Source: an uncultured Rubrobacteraceae bacterium
GTDB lineage: Bacteria; Actinomycetota; Rubrobacteria; Rubrobacterales; Rubrobacteraceae
Assembly (NCBI GenBank): GCA_902806095.1
Contig: CADCVF010000035.1
Span: 43,888 to 98,375 of the forward strand
Length of the DNA: 54,488 bases
Direction: 5' to 3'
The position numbers were made by a program, and so were the translations under genes. Below are positions 32,959 to 41,215 of this stretch, one piece after another; position 1 is the first letter of the stretch, and the number at the start of each line of letters is the position of its first letter. Under the pieces are notes generated by a model, which made no database searches, had not been told where the DNA came from, and saw nothing but the letters and a program-made list of their open reading frames with translations.

Positions 32959-33516
32959 TCACCGACGCCAACGCTCCCTGCCCTCGCGGTAAAGGTCGCC
33001 GCCGTAGAGGTCGTTGACGACCACTACCGGGAATTCTTCGACGAAGAGGCGGTGTACCGCCTCCGCCCCGAGGTCTTCGTAAGCGACGACCTCGGCTTCT
33101 TTCACGCAGTCAGCCAGCAGCGCCGCCGTGCCCTCGACGGCCCCGAAGTACACGCAGCCGTGCTCCCTCATGGACTCGATCACCGCCTCGGAGCGCGCTC
33201 CCTTGCCGACCATTCCCCTCAAGCCGCGTTCGATCAGGAGCGGCGCGTAGGGGTCCATCCTCGACGCGGTCGTCGGCCCGGCAGGTCCCAACGCGCGACC
33301 AGGACGCGCTGGGGCTGGGCCCGAGTAGTACACGATGTTACCTTCCGGGTCCAGGGGCAACGGTTCACCGGCCTCTATCGCCCTTTTCATCCTGGCGTGG
33401 GCCGCGTCGCGGGCAATGTAGATCACCCCGTTGAGACGGACGATGTCTCCCGTCCTCAGAGGCTCTAGCTCCTCCCTGGAGAGCGGCGCTTCCAGCCTGA
33501 TGGGCGCGGGACTCAC
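32959..33516 (-). CDS. Class I fumarate hydratase, beta (C-terminal) subunit
   Basis: A 185-residue subunit resembling TtdB / the C-terminal domain of FumA. RTGDIVRLNGVIYIARDAAH and KRAIEAGEPLPLDPEGNIVY lead into YYSGPAPARPGRALGPAGPT and TTASRMDPYAPLLIERGL, the family's substrate loop. It works with the alpha subunit to hydrate fumarate to malate in the TCA cycle; L-tartrate dehydratase is an alternative assignment by family. The GTG start at 33516 overlaps the alpha stop (GTGA). Confidence 0.92.
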   Translation of the reverse strand: MSPAPIRLEAPLSREELEPLRTGDIVRLNGVIYIARDAAHARMKRAIEAGEPLPLDPEGNIVYYSGPAPARPGRALGPAGPTTASRMDPYAPLLIERGLRGMVGKGARSEAVIESMREHGCVYFGAVEGTAALLADCVKEAEVVAYEDLGAEAVHRLFVEEFPVVVVNDLYGGDLYREGRERWRR

Positions 33517-34382
33517 AGCTCGGCCGAGGCTGTGCGGTGGGAGTGGCAGTCGAGGTTGACGGCGACGGGAAAGGCTGCGATGTGGGTCGGGAAGCTCTCG
33601 ATGTGGACCGCAAGGGCCGTCTGCGTGCCGCCGTAGCCGGCAGGCCCGATGCCCGTGGCGTTGATCTCGTCGAGTAGCTCGCGTTCGAGGACGGCCAATT
33701 CGGGATCGGGGTTCGGCTCTCCGGAAGGACGGGTAAGCGCCCTTTTGGCGAGCATTGCCGCCTTCTCGAACGGGCCGCCGATACCGACCCCGACAGTGAG
33801 CGGCGGGCTCGCGTTGGGACCAGCCCTCTCGATGGTCTCGACAACAAACCGCTTCATCGCAGGGAGGCCCTCCGCTGGGGTGAGCATCTTGAGGGCGCTC
33901 ATGTTGTCGCAGCCAGCGCCCTTGACGAGCATCGTGAGCTTCAGAATATCTTCTGGGGCCGGTTCGTAGTAGACGACGGCCGGGGTGTTGTCGCCCGTGT
34001 TCGTCCGGTCTATGGGACTCCTGACTATAGATTTTCTGAGGTAGCCCTCCTCGTAGCCGCGGCGGACGCCCTCGTCTATTGCGGCCCCGATCTCACCTCC
34101 TGTGATCCTGACTTCGCTCCCAAGCTCGACGAAGAAGACCGCGTATCCCGTATCTTGGCAGAAGGCGATGCAGCGTTCGCGGGCGACCTCGGCGTTCTCG
34201 AGGAGGCGTTCGATCACCTCCCTCCCCAGCGGCGATTCTTCATCGGCGAGTGCCCGGCGGAGGGCCGAGAGGTGCTCCTGCGGCAACCGCGTGTTCGCCT
34301 CGATGCACAACTCGCGCACCGCTTCGGTGACTGAACTGGCTGCTATCTCGCGCAACGTCTCGTCCTCAACTTCATCACGCAA
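33513..34382 (-). CDS. Class I fumarate hydratase, alpha (N-terminal) subunit
   Basis: A 289-residue iron-sulfur subunit (FumA N-terminal / TtdA type). The three [4Fe-4S] Cys are in RCIAFCQDTGY, LVKGAGCDNMSAL and PVAVNLDCHSHR. GVGIGGPFEKAAMLAKRAL is the usual glycine-rich block. It forms an oxygen-sensitive fumarase with the overlapping beta gene, next to the aconitase and PEPCK of this region. The start is uncertain: TTG at 34382, or TTG at 34355 with GAGG ahead. No strong ribosome site is visible. Confidence 0.92.
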   Translation of the reverse strand: MRDEVEDETLREIAASSVTEAVRELCIEANTRLPQEHLSALRRALADEESPLGREVIERLLENAEVARERCIAFCQDTGYAVFFVELGSEVRITGGEIGAAIDEGVRRGYEEGYLRKSIVRSPIDRTNTGDNTPAVVYYEPAPEDILKLTMLVKGAGCDNMSALKMLTPAEGLPAMKRFVVETIERAGPNASPPLTVGVGIGGPFEKAAMLAKRALTRPSGEPNPDPELAVLERELLDEINATGIGPAGYGGTQTALAVHIESFPTHIAAFPVAVNLDCHSHRTASAEL

Positions 34383-34415
34383 AGGTTAGCATCGGAGGCA
34401 CCCGAATATCGCTGT

Positions 34416-34641
34416 TCCGGTGCAGATTTGCCAGGGGCGCAGTTCTCGTAACGCCTTTCGTAACGATCGGGGACGTTCGTACGCTAGGGTGTTGATGCCA
34501 CAGCGGGTCTCGCCGCCCTCCGCTACGGGTGGCCTGTGAGGTGGCGACGCACGGAGTGAGACGTGAGACAATTGTTCTGCAGATTCCCAGTAGGGAGCTT
34601 TTCGTAACGCTTTTCGTAACGTCTGGGAGACGTTCGCCGAC
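34416..34641 (+). repeat. Direct duplication of a promoter-like segment upstream of the RsbU-like operon
   Basis: Two related blocks of about 70 bases (34416-34482 and 34573-34637) both contain a GCAGATT stretch, then TCGTAACG-C-YTTTCGTAACG, then GGGGACGTTCG or GGGAGACGTTCG. The CGTAACG word repeats at a 12-base period within each block (34448-34466 and 34604-34622 approximately). The second block ends in a 17-base palindrome (AACGTCT-GGG-AGACGTT, 34618-34634). Confidence 0.7.
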
Positions 34642-34647
34642 TAAAAT
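34642..34647 (+). promoter_or_regulatory. -10 box of the partner-switching operon
   Basis: TAAAAT 18 bases before the AUG of the RsbU-like gene, directly after the second CGTAACG repeat pair and the AACGTCT palindrome. No TTGACA-like -35 is seen at the right distance, so the repeats probably bind an activator that replaces it. Confidence 0.5.
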
Positions 34648-34665
34648 CAGGGGTGAGGAGGTCAG

Positions 34666-35844
34666 ATGACGACACAAGAGAGAAACAGACAGGGTTTCTG
34701 GCAAAGTCTCTTCGGGCGTGACGGGAGGCAAGAGACCCCCGACGAGGAGATCCCCGAGCTCGTCGTGGAGGCTCCCAGTCAGGAGCCAGGGCCCGAGGTG
34801 GAGATAGCACCCAACGACCCCATCGTGGCTTACTTTGCAAGCACCTCTGGGGTGGTCGAGATCGACAAGCTCGACCTCGATTCGCCTGCTCTGAGGGCCA
34901 TGAAAGAGGCCGACATCAAGGTTGTCGTGCCACTCGTTAGCCAGGGCGAGTTGATCGGGCTCCTCAACCTGGGGCCGCGCCTCTCCCAGCAGGAGTACTC
35001 GGCCGACGACAGGAAGCTACTCAACGACCTCGCTACCCAGACCGCGCCGGCCGTGCAGGTCGCCCAACTCGTCCGCCAGCAACAGCAACAGGCCCAGGAG
35101 CGCGAGCGCATCGAGCAGGAGCTCAGGGTCGCGCGTCTGATCCAACAGACCCTTCTCCCCAAACACGTGCCAGACCTGCCTGGCTACCAGCTTGCGGCCT
35201 ACTATCAGCCTGCGCGCGAGGTAGGCGGCGACTTCTACGACTTCCTGGAGCTCGACAACGGCCACTTTGGCCTCGTCGTCGGCGACGTGACGGACAAGGG
35301 CGTGCCTGCGGCCCTGGTGATGGCGACGACCCGCACCATGCTCCGCGCCTCCGCCCAACGCCTCGATTCGCCGGGCGAGGTGCTCGAGAGTGTAAACGAC
35401 GTGATCGTCCCAGACATACCGCCCAACATGTTCATCACCTGCCTCTACGCTATCCTAGACCCCGCGACAGGCCTTCTGCGCTACGCCAACGCCGGCCATG
35501 ACCTGCCATACAGGCGCAGGACCGCCGGTGGCGACGCGGAGGAGCTAAGGGCGACGGGGATGCCGCTCGGACTGCTGCCTGGCATGAGTTACGAAGAGAA
35601 GGAGATAGTGCTGGAGAGGGGCGATTCCGTGCTGTTCTACAGCGACGGCCTGGTCGAGGCCCACGATCCGCAGCGGGACATGTTCGGCTTCCCGCGGTTG
35701 CAGGGACTCGTCGGGGCGCACCGCTTGGATGGGCCGGCGATGGTGAACTTCCTCCTCTCCGAGCTTTCGCGCTTTACCGGCGACGAATGGGAACAGGAGG
35801 ACGATATCACCCTTGTCACCCTGGACAGATCGGAGACGGCATGA
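34666..35844 (+). CDS. RsbU-like PP2C serine phosphatase with GAF-like N-terminal part
   Basis: A 392-residue protein. Residues about 50-135 look like a shortened GAF domain (VVVPLVSQGELIGLLNLGPR), linked by a Gln-rich coiled coil (RQQQQQAQERERIEQELRVA) to a PP2C phosphatase (SpoIIE type). The phosphatase has Asp metal ligands in REVGGDFYDFL, VGDVTDKGVPAAL and EDDITLVTLD. It should dephosphorylate the STAS antagonists encoded downstream and so start a partner switch. AGGAGG lies 5 bases before the ATG. The stop overlaps the kinase gene (ATGA). Confidence 0.92.
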   Translation: MTTQERNRQGFWQSLFGRDGRQETPDEEIPELVVEAPSQEPGPEVEIAPNDPIVAYFASTSGVVEIDKLDLDSPALRAMKEADIKVVVPLVSQGELIGLLNLGPRLSQQEYSADDRKLLNDLATQTAPAVQVAQLVRQQQQQAQERERIEQELRVARLIQQTLLPKHVPDLPGYQLAAYYQPAREVGGDFYDFLELDNGHFGLVVGDVTDKGVPAALVMATTRTMLRASAQRLDSPGEVLESVNDVIVPDIPPNMFITCLYAILDPATGLLRYANAGHDLPYRRRTAGGDAEELRATGMPLGLLPGMSYEEKEIVLERGDSVLFYSDGLVEAHDPQRDMFGFPRLQGLVGAHRLDGPAMVNFLLSELSRFTGDEWEQEDDITLVTLDRSETA

Positions 35845-36317
35845 CCGACCCCAAGCCAGCGCGGACGGATGCCAACATCCGGAGAACCCTGGCCGATTTT
35901 TCCGTGCCCAGCGAGCCAGGAAACGAGCGGTTGGCGATGGAGACCGTCGCCGAGACGGTCAGGGATCTCGACATTCGTGGGGAGAATCTGGAGCGGCTCA
36001 AGACCGCAGTGGCCGAGGCGACGATGAATGCCATGGAACACGGCAACAAGTACAGATCGGAGGTACCTGTAGAGATAATGGTCCTCGTTGAGGATCGGGA
36101 CCTCATGGTGCGCATAACCGATAGTGGCAGTGGACCACCACCGGCCCAGGCCGGGGATGTGCCGGATCTGGAGGCGAAGTTGGAAGGTATGCAGACGGCC
36201 AGAGGATGGGGACTTTTCCTTATCAAGAGCATGGTCGACGAGATGAACATCACCGGTGACGACGGGCACCACACCATCGAACTGGTCGTTCATCTAGGAG
36301 CGGAAGGAGGCAAGTGA
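35841..36317 (+). CDS. RsbW-like anti-sigma factor / serine kinase
   Basis: A 158-residue HATPase_c protein. The N-box is EATMNAMEHGN (about 60-70), the G1 box is ITDSGSGPPP and the G2 box is RGWGLFLIKSMVDE. Such proteins bind a sigma factor and phosphorylate STAS proteins on Ser or Thr. The target sigma factor is not encoded in this operon; it may be elsewhere. The start ATG overlaps the phosphatase stop, and the TGA overlaps the next ATG by one base (TGATG). Confidence 0.9.
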   Translation: MTDPKPARTDANIRRTLADFSVPSEPGNERLAMETVAETVRDLDIRGENLERLKTAVAEATMNAMEHGNKYRSEVPVEIMVLVEDRDLMVRITDSGSGPPPAQAGDVPDLEAKLEGMQTARGWGLFLIKSMVDEMNITGDDGHHTIELVVHLGAEGGK

Positions 36318-36673
36318 TGGCCGTGCGTCATCTCAACGTAGAGGTTCGCCTGGAACCGGGCGTCGCCGTGCTCGACCTGATGGGCGAGATCAACGGCTTC
36401 GCCGAAGAGGCCCTGAACGCCGCTTACGCGGAGGCCGAGGCCAAGGAGACGAATACGATTCTGCTCAACTTCGAGGGGGTGGACTACATCAACTCGACCG
36501 GGATAGCCCTGATCGTCGGCCTGCTCGCCAGGGCGCGCGCGTCTCATCGGCGCCTGCTTGCCTGCAACCTGAGCGAGCATTACGTGGAGATCTTCAACAT
36601 CACGCGCCTCTCTGACTTCATGAGCGTCTTCCCCGACGAAGAGAGCGCCGTCGTAGAGGCTTCGGTGTCCTGA
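36317..36673 (+). CDS. STAS-domain anti-sigma factor antagonist 1
   Basis: A 118-residue STAS protein. The fold starts VRHLNVEVRLEPGVAVLDLM and the phospho-acceptor loop is VDYINSTGIALIVGLL, with Ser in the N-S-T-G motif. The kinase encoded just upstream would phosphorylate it there, and the RsbU-like phosphatase would remove the phosphate. AAGGAGG lies 6 bases ahead. A second STAS gene follows with a 91-base gap. Confidence 0.9.
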   Translation: MAVRHLNVEVRLEPGVAVLDLMGEINGFAEEALNAAYAEAEAKETNTILLNFEGVDYINSTGIALIVGLLARARASHRRLLACNLSEHYVEIFNITRLSDFMSVFPDEESAVVEASVS

Positions 36674-36764
36674 GATGGAAGACGAACCTCTGAGCGGTTC
36701 GCTCCATAGCCTGCGCGGCGAGTATGAGGGAATAAGGGAGATCTACCAGACAAGGAGGAACGAG

Positions 36765-37124
36765 ATGCCCGAAGCCCAGGTGAAGATGAACGTCAGGGGC
36801 GCAGGCGAGAAGGCCAGCATCATAGACGTACAGGGGGAGCTCACCGCGTTCGCCGAGGGAGTGTTGATGGACGCTTACAACCAGGCCAGCGATGGGCAGG
36901 TACGTGCGATCATCCTGAACTTCGAGGACCTCGAGTACATGAACAGTAGCGGCATCGGACTCCTGGTCACGCTGCTCATCCGTATCAACCGCGAGAAGCA
37001 ACAACTGCTTACCTACGGCCTCAGCGATCACTACAGGAGTATCTTCCAGATCACGCGCCTCGATGACGCCATCGCCATCCATGATTCGGAAGAGGAGGCC
37101 GTGAGGGCCGCGAACTCGGCATAG
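36765..37124 (+). CDS. STAS-domain anti-sigma factor antagonist 2
   Basis: A 119-residue STAS protein similar to the previous one (AFAEGVLMDAYNQAS, LEYMNSSGIGLLVTLL, DHYRSIFQITRLDDAIAIHD). The phospho-Ser is expected in M-N-S-S-G. The ATG at 36765 has AAGGAGG 7 bases before it and matches the paralogue's length; the ATG at 36675 would add 30 residues without a ribosome site. Two antagonists for one kinase suggest two inputs or a duplication. Confidence 0.9.
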   Translation: MPEAQVKMNVRGAGEKASIIDVQGELTAFAEGVLMDAYNQASDGQVRAIILNFEDLEYMNSSGIGLLVTLLIRINREKQQLLTYGLSDHYRSIFQITRLDDAIAIHDSEEEAVRAANSA

Positions 37125-37163
37125 AGCCGTGTCGACGAAACGCCCACTGAAGGGAGGCACACG

Positions 37164-37937
37164 ATGACCGAGCAGACTCCGCAAGACGAGACCAGAGAGG
37201 AGGAGAAGCAGAGACGCGAGCCCCGCGACGCCGCCTACTGGGCCCACTACGCCGAGACACTCAAGGTCACCGGCGTGGCCGAGGGCGCGACGAACATCAA
37301 CGTCGAGGGCCGCAGGGCTGTCGGTCCTTTGCAAGGTTTCGGAAAGCTGTGGCAGAAGACCTACAGGGTCAGCCTCGAGGACGCCGAGGTTACGCCCGTC
37401 GAGGTCATCAAGACCTGGAAAGAGAATTACAAGGACTTCTGGCCCGAGGGGAACCTCTTCTACGCGCCGCTTGCAGGCATCACACCAGGCGAGGTCGCCC
37501 TTATTTCCGGCTCGCTGCCTGGCGGCGTCAAGCTCTCGACGGGTGTGATGGTCCTCTACGCCGACGACGAATCCTTCTCCCTGATGACCCCTGAGGGGCA
37601 CCCGTTCTCGGGTTGGATCACCTTCAGCTCTTTCGAGGAGGAGGGTGCCACCGTCGCACAGGCCCAGGTTCTGATGCGCGCCAACGATCCTCTCTACGAG
37701 CTTGGCCTCCGCATGGGCGGCCACAAAATGGAAGACGAGATGTGGCGCAAGACCCTGGAGAATCTTGCCGCCCATTTCGGCGTCCACGAGCCGGTCGAGA
37801 CGAACCTCCTCTGCGTCGACCCCAGGCTCCAGTGGAGCCACTACCGGAACATCTGGCACAACGCCGGCATACGTTCGGCCCTCTACTCGATCACGGCCCC
37901 TCTCCGCTGGCGCCGCAACCGCGTGAGACAGGACTAG
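37164..37937 (+). CDS. Conserved protein of unknown function (DUF1990-like)
   Basis: A 257-residue soluble protein with a charged N-terminal tail (EEEKQRREP) and a globular body: GFGKLWQKTYRVSLEDAEVT, FWPEGNLFYAPLAGITPGEV, LPGGVKLSTGVMVLYADDES, FSLMTPEGHPFSGWITFSSF. These suggest a lipid- or small-molecule-binding beta-barrel of the SRPBCC/DUF1990 kind, with low certainty. GGGAGG lies 6 bases before the ATG. It follows the STAS genes by 39 bases and may belong to the stress operon. Confidence 0.7.
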   Translation: MTEQTPQDETREEEKQRREPRDAAYWAHYAETLKVTGVAEGATNINVEGRRAVGPLQGFGKLWQKTYRVSLEDAEVTPVEVIKTWKENYKDFWPEGNLFYAPLAGITPGEVALISGSLPGGVKLSTGVMVLYADDESFSLMTPEGHPFSGWITFSSFEEEGATVAQAQVLMRANDPLYELGLRMGGHKMEDEMWRKTLENLAAHFGVHEPVETNLLCVDPRLQWSHYRNIWHNAGIRSALYSITAPLRWRRNRVRQD

Positions 37938-37960
37938 CCGCGAACTCTGGAGTCGCAGTC

Positions 37961-37972
37961 TACAATCAGGGT
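37961..37972 (+). promoter_or_regulatory. -10 box placed for a leaderless phytoene-desaturase-like transcript
   Basis: TACAAT (37961-37966) ends 6 bases before the GTG at 37973, the same geometry as msrB. No Shine-Dalgarno is seen. Confidence 0.5.
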
Positions 37973-39400
37973 GTGGACGCGGTAGGGACATACGATGCCG
38001 TCGTCGTCGGCTCGGGCCCCAACGGGCTCGCAGCGGCGATTGAGCTAGCCCAGAACGGACGGCATGTCGCCGTGCTCGAGGGCCGAAGCACCATCGGCGG
38101 GGGCATGAGGTCGGCGGAGATCACGCTTCCAGGCTTCGTTCACGACCTTGGCTCCGCGATACACCCTCTGGGCTACGCCTCGCCGTTCTTCCGCTCGCTG
38201 CCGCTCGAAGAGCACGGCCTGGAATGGATCCACCCGCCTGTCCCGCTCGCCCACCCGTTCGACGGCGGTACGGTGGCTGTACTGGAGCGTTCGATCGCGG
38301 CGACGGCCGCCGCGCTCGGCCCCGACGCCGCGGCCTATCGCCGGCTGATGGAGCCTATCTCCGCTGACGCCGGCAGGATAGCTGACTTCTTCGTCGGCAG
38401 GCCGAGCTTTCTAAGGCATCCCCTGGCGCTTGCGTCCTCCGGCATATGGTCCCTGCGGGACGCTCGTACCCTGGCCGAACGCGTGTTCGAGGGCGAGATG
38501 GCCAGGGGTCTTCTCGCCGGCAACGCTGCGCACTCCTTTTTGCGGCTGGATCGTCCACCGAGCGCTATGTTCGGGTTGATGCTCGGGACGCTTGGCCACG
38601 CTTTCGGCTGGCCTTTCCCCAAAGGGGGCTCGCAGGCGCTCGCAGACGCCCTCGCATCCTACCTCGCGTCTCTGGGGGGTGAGATCTACACGGACGCGGC
38701 AATACGTTCGGTCGAAGACGTGCCGCGAACCCGCGCGGTACTCTTCGACGTGACACCGCGCCAGCTCCTCGACATCGCAGGGGAGCACTTTACCGAAGGT
38801 TATAACAGTGCCCTCAAGCGCTACCGCTACGGCCCTGGCATCTTCAAGGTTGACTTCGCGCTTGATGGGCCGGTGCCGTGGGAGGCAGAGGGTTGCAGGC
38901 AGGCCGGAACCGTCCACCTCGGCGGCACGTTCGACGAGGTCGCGGCGGGGGAGGGCGCCGTGTCGCGCGGGGAGCACCCCGAGAGGCCGTTCATCCTGCT
39001 CGCCCAGCAGAGCCTCTTCGATCAGACGCGCGCCCCCGAAGGCAAGCACACCGTCTGGGCCTATTGCCACGTCCCGAACGGCTCGACCTTCGACATGACC
39101 GAGAGGATCGAGGCGCAGATAGAGCGCTTCGCCCCAGGTTTCAGGGATCTTATCCTGGCGAAGAGTGTCGCGGGGACGGCCGATCTCGAACGGTGGAACC
39201 CCAACCTCGTAGGCGGTGATATCAACGGCGGGTACATGGACCTCAGGCAGCTCTTCACCAGGCCCATGCCCCGGATCAACCCCTACTCGACCCCTGCCAG
39301 CGGCCTCTACATCTGCTCCTCATCGACGCCACCGGGTGGGGGTGTGCATGGCATGTGCGGCTACCTGGCGGCCCGTGTAGCCTTACGCTACCTCGAGTAA
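37973..39400 (+). CDS. Phytoene-desaturase-like NAD(P)/FAD oxidoreductase (PYROXD2 type)
   Basis: A 475-residue flavoprotein. The dinucleotide site is AVVVGSGPNGLAAAIELAQN followed by GGGMRSAEITLPGFVHDLGS. The C-terminal motif SSSTPPGGGVHGMCGYLAA matches the CrtI/PYROXD2 group. Many members near stress genes in actinobacteria act on unknown isoprenoid or lipid substrates. The start is GTG 37973: it lies just before the FAD motif and 6 bases after TACAAT. Longer frames run back into the DUF1990-like gene without support. Confidence 0.87.
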   Translation: MDAVGTYDAVVVGSGPNGLAAAIELAQNGRHVAVLEGRSTIGGGMRSAEITLPGFVHDLGSAIHPLGYASPFFRSLPLEEHGLEWIHPPVPLAHPFDGGTVAVLERSIAATAAALGPDAAAYRRLMEPISADAGRIADFFVGRPSFLRHPLALASSGIWSLRDARTLAERVFEGEMARGLLAGNAAHSFLRLDRPPSAMFGLMLGTLGHAFGWPFPKGGSQALADALASYLASLGGEIYTDAAIRSVEDVPRTRAVLFDVTPRQLLDIAGEHFTEGYNSALKRYRYGPGIFKVDFALDGPVPWEAEGCRQAGTVHLGGTFDEVAAGEGAVSRGEHPERPFILLAQQSLFDQTRAPEGKHTVWAYCHVPNGSTFDMTERIEAQIERFAPGFRDLILAKSVAGTADLERWNPNLVGGDINGGYMDLRQLFTRPMPRINPYSTPASGLYICSSSTPPGGGVHGMCGYLAARVALRYLE

Positions 39401-39421
39401 CGGGGCGGGAAGGAGGTCCCG

Positions 39422-39643
39422 ACGCAGACCCAGGACACAGCCGCCGGCGACCGCAAGGGTTCAGTTAGAAAGACTCTCGAGACCTTCTCCTCTAAACTGC
39501 GCGAGGAGACGGACCTCGACTGGCTTGGTGAGGAGCTGGTCTCGGTGGTGAAGGAGACGATGCAGCCGCAACACGCCTCGCTGTGGTTGAGGCCGTTGGC
39601 GGGTAGGCTGGAACGACTTGAAGGCGAGGCAAACAGTGTTTGA
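39422..39643 (+). pseudogene. C-terminal remnant of a membrane sensor-like protein with an ACG at the start position
   Basis: A 73-residue frame, TQTQDTAAGDRKGSVRKTLE, then TFSSKLREETDLDWLGEELV, then VKETMQPQHASLWLRP. It matches the conserved tail found at the end of multi-TM sensor-like proteins (LRDEVDL...VV-x-x-TMQP-x-H-x-SLWLRP). No ATG, GTG or TTG lies upstream in frame, only a perfect AAGGAGG followed 5 bases later by ACG, as if an ATG had mutated. The rest of the protein is missing. It overlaps the start of the next gene. Confidence 0.6.
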
Positions 39644-41090
39644 GGTTGTCGTGATCGGCGGCGGGCCGGCCGGCGTAACAGCGGCCCTGCGCGCCCGCGA
39701 GCTTGGCGCCACCGTCGCGCTTATCGAACGCGGGCACATGGGGGGCATCTGTACGAACGATGGCTGCGTCCCTACCCGCGTTCTCGCCAGGGCCGCGCGT
39801 TTGGTGCGCGATGCGGAGCAGTTCGCCGACTTTGGTCTCGAGGGTGAGCCGCCCGCAGTGAATTTCGTTCGGCTGTTGAGCCGTACGGAGGACGTCGTAC
39901 ACAAGGTTCACCAAAAGAAGCAGCTGCTGGACCATCTCGAAGCCGCGGACGTACGCGTGTTCGACGGGATTGGCGACGCCCGCTTTCTCGATAGTCACAC
40001 CCTCGCACTCGGCAACGGAAGCAGCGTGCAAGGCGAGAAGTTCATACTGTGCGTGGGCGGCCACGCGCGTAGGATCCCCTTGCCTGGTGGCGAATACGCC
40101 CTGACCCACAGTGATGTCTGGACGATGAAGGTGCTGCCAGAGTCAGTCGCCGTGGTAGGCGGCGCTGCAACGGGTTGCCAACTTGCTTCGGTATTTGCAG
40201 CTTTCGGCTCGCGGGTGCGGTTGCTGGAGGTCTCGCCGCGCATCCTGGCAGCCGAGGATGAGGCCGTATCGGAAGGAGTCGCCGAGGCGTTCGGGCACCG
40301 GGGGATCGAGATCGTTACCGGAATCGGAGGGATCGAAAAGATCGAGAGAGAGAACGGGAGCCTCAGCCTGTTCTATGCCAAGAACGATGAAGCACACATG
40401 CTCGCCGCGGAAACCATCGTGTTCGCAGTTGGCTGGCCTGGAAACGTGGAGGGGTTGAACCTGGAGGCCGTAGGCGTGGAGACCAGACGTGGCGGCTACG
40501 TGGTCGTGGACGACTCCCTGAGGACTAGCGCTCCTCACGTCTTCGCCGCCGGGGACATAACGGGGCGCATGATGCTGGTGCAGAGCGCCACCAACGAGGG
40601 GAACCACGCCGCCGAACAAACCGTGCTTGGCGGGGAACATGGTTACCGGCACACTATCGTGCCGCACGGCAGCTTCACCGACCCAGAGTACGCCAGCGTT
40701 GGCCTCACCGAAAATCGGGTTCGCAGCGAAGGGCACGACTACGCCGTGGCTGTCGTCCCTTACTCTGAACTGGATCGCGGTGTCGTCGACGGGCACACGG
40801 AGGGCTTCTGCAAGCTCCTCGTTGACCGCCCTTCGCGGCGCATCCTAGGCGCGCACATCGTTGGGGAGCAGGCCGTCGAGGTGGTTCAGATCGTGGCGAC
40901 GGCCATGCGGGCCGGGATGCCCGTGGAACAGCTGGCGGATGTAGAGTTCGCCTACCCCACCTTTACAGCCATAGTGGGGATTGCGGCCCGCCGGATCCTC
41001 CGCGAACTTGGCCTTGTGGCCGTCTCGCCGCAGTGGGGCATACCAGAACGTACACTCGGGACCGAATGGGAACACAGCGATAGGGATTGA
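39618..41090 (+). CDS. Mercuric-reductase-like / dihydrolipoamide-dehydrogenase-family flavoprotein
   Basis: A 490-residue class I pyridine nucleotide-disulfide oxidoreductase. The FAD site is EVVVIGGGPAGVTAALRARE, the redox pair is GGICTNDGCVPTRVL, and NAD binding follows in VAVVGGAATGCQLASVFAAF. The dimerisation domain ends FAYPTFTAIVGIAARRI. It lacks the MerA-type C-terminal Cys pair and HMA domain, so mercury reduction is unlikely; quinone or other disulfide reduction is possible. The start may be TTG 39618 or GTG 39636. Its last codons lie inside a strong hairpin (41083-41114). Confidence 0.85.
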   Translation: MKARQTVFEVVVIGGGPAGVTAALRARELGATVALIERGHMGGICTNDGCVPTRVLARAARLVRDAEQFADFGLEGEPPAVNFVRLLSRTEDVVHKVHQKKQLLDHLEAADVRVFDGIGDARFLDSHTLALGNGSSVQGEKFILCVGGHARRIPLPGGEYALTHSDVWTMKVLPESVAVVGGAATGCQLASVFAAFGSRVRLLEVSPRILAAEDEAVSEGVAEAFGHRGIEIVTGIGGIEKIERENGSLSLFYAKNDEAHMLAAETIVFAVGWPGNVEGLNLEAVGVETRRGGYVVVDDSLRTSAPHVFAAGDITGRMMLVQSATNEGNHAAEQTVLGGEHGYRHTIVPHGSFTDPEYASVGLTENRVRSEGHDYAVAVVPYSELDRGVVDGHTEGFCKLLVDRPSRRILGAHIVGEQAVEVVQIVATAMRAGMPVEQLADVEFAYPTFTAIVGIAARRILRELGLVAVSPQWGIPERTLGTEWEHSDRD

Positions 41091-41212
41091 GGAAGGGTTT
41101 CCTTCCTCAATCCCTGCTGGTCAGCATTTCAGCTTTCGCATGTGCACGCCCCTGCTGACATGCTGAAAGCGAAGCCCGAAGGGCCTAGCGTGCTGACCAG
41201 CTGACATGCTAA
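41083..41212. repeat. Hairpin plus interspersed palindromic element, copy C
   Basis: A 14-base stem (41083-41096 / 41101-41114) overlaps the flavoprotein stop codon. Then GCTGGTCAGCA (41116-41126) pairs with TGCTGACCAGC (41191-41201), and ATTTCAGCTTTCG-like words pair with TGCTGAAAGCGAA. The element ends 3 bases before the stop of the convergent BTAD regulator gene, so it fills the whole gap and may terminate both genes. Confidence 0.8.
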
Positions 41213-41215
41213 TAC

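Noticed and set aside
36618-37991. 457-residue minus-strand open frame
   Set aside because: Antisense to two STAS genes and the DUF1990-like gene, which have clear ribosome sites and family patterns; typical of GC-rich DNA.
39618-41090. True mercuric reductase
   Set aside because: No C-terminal Cys pair, no heavy-metal domain and no mer regulator next to it.
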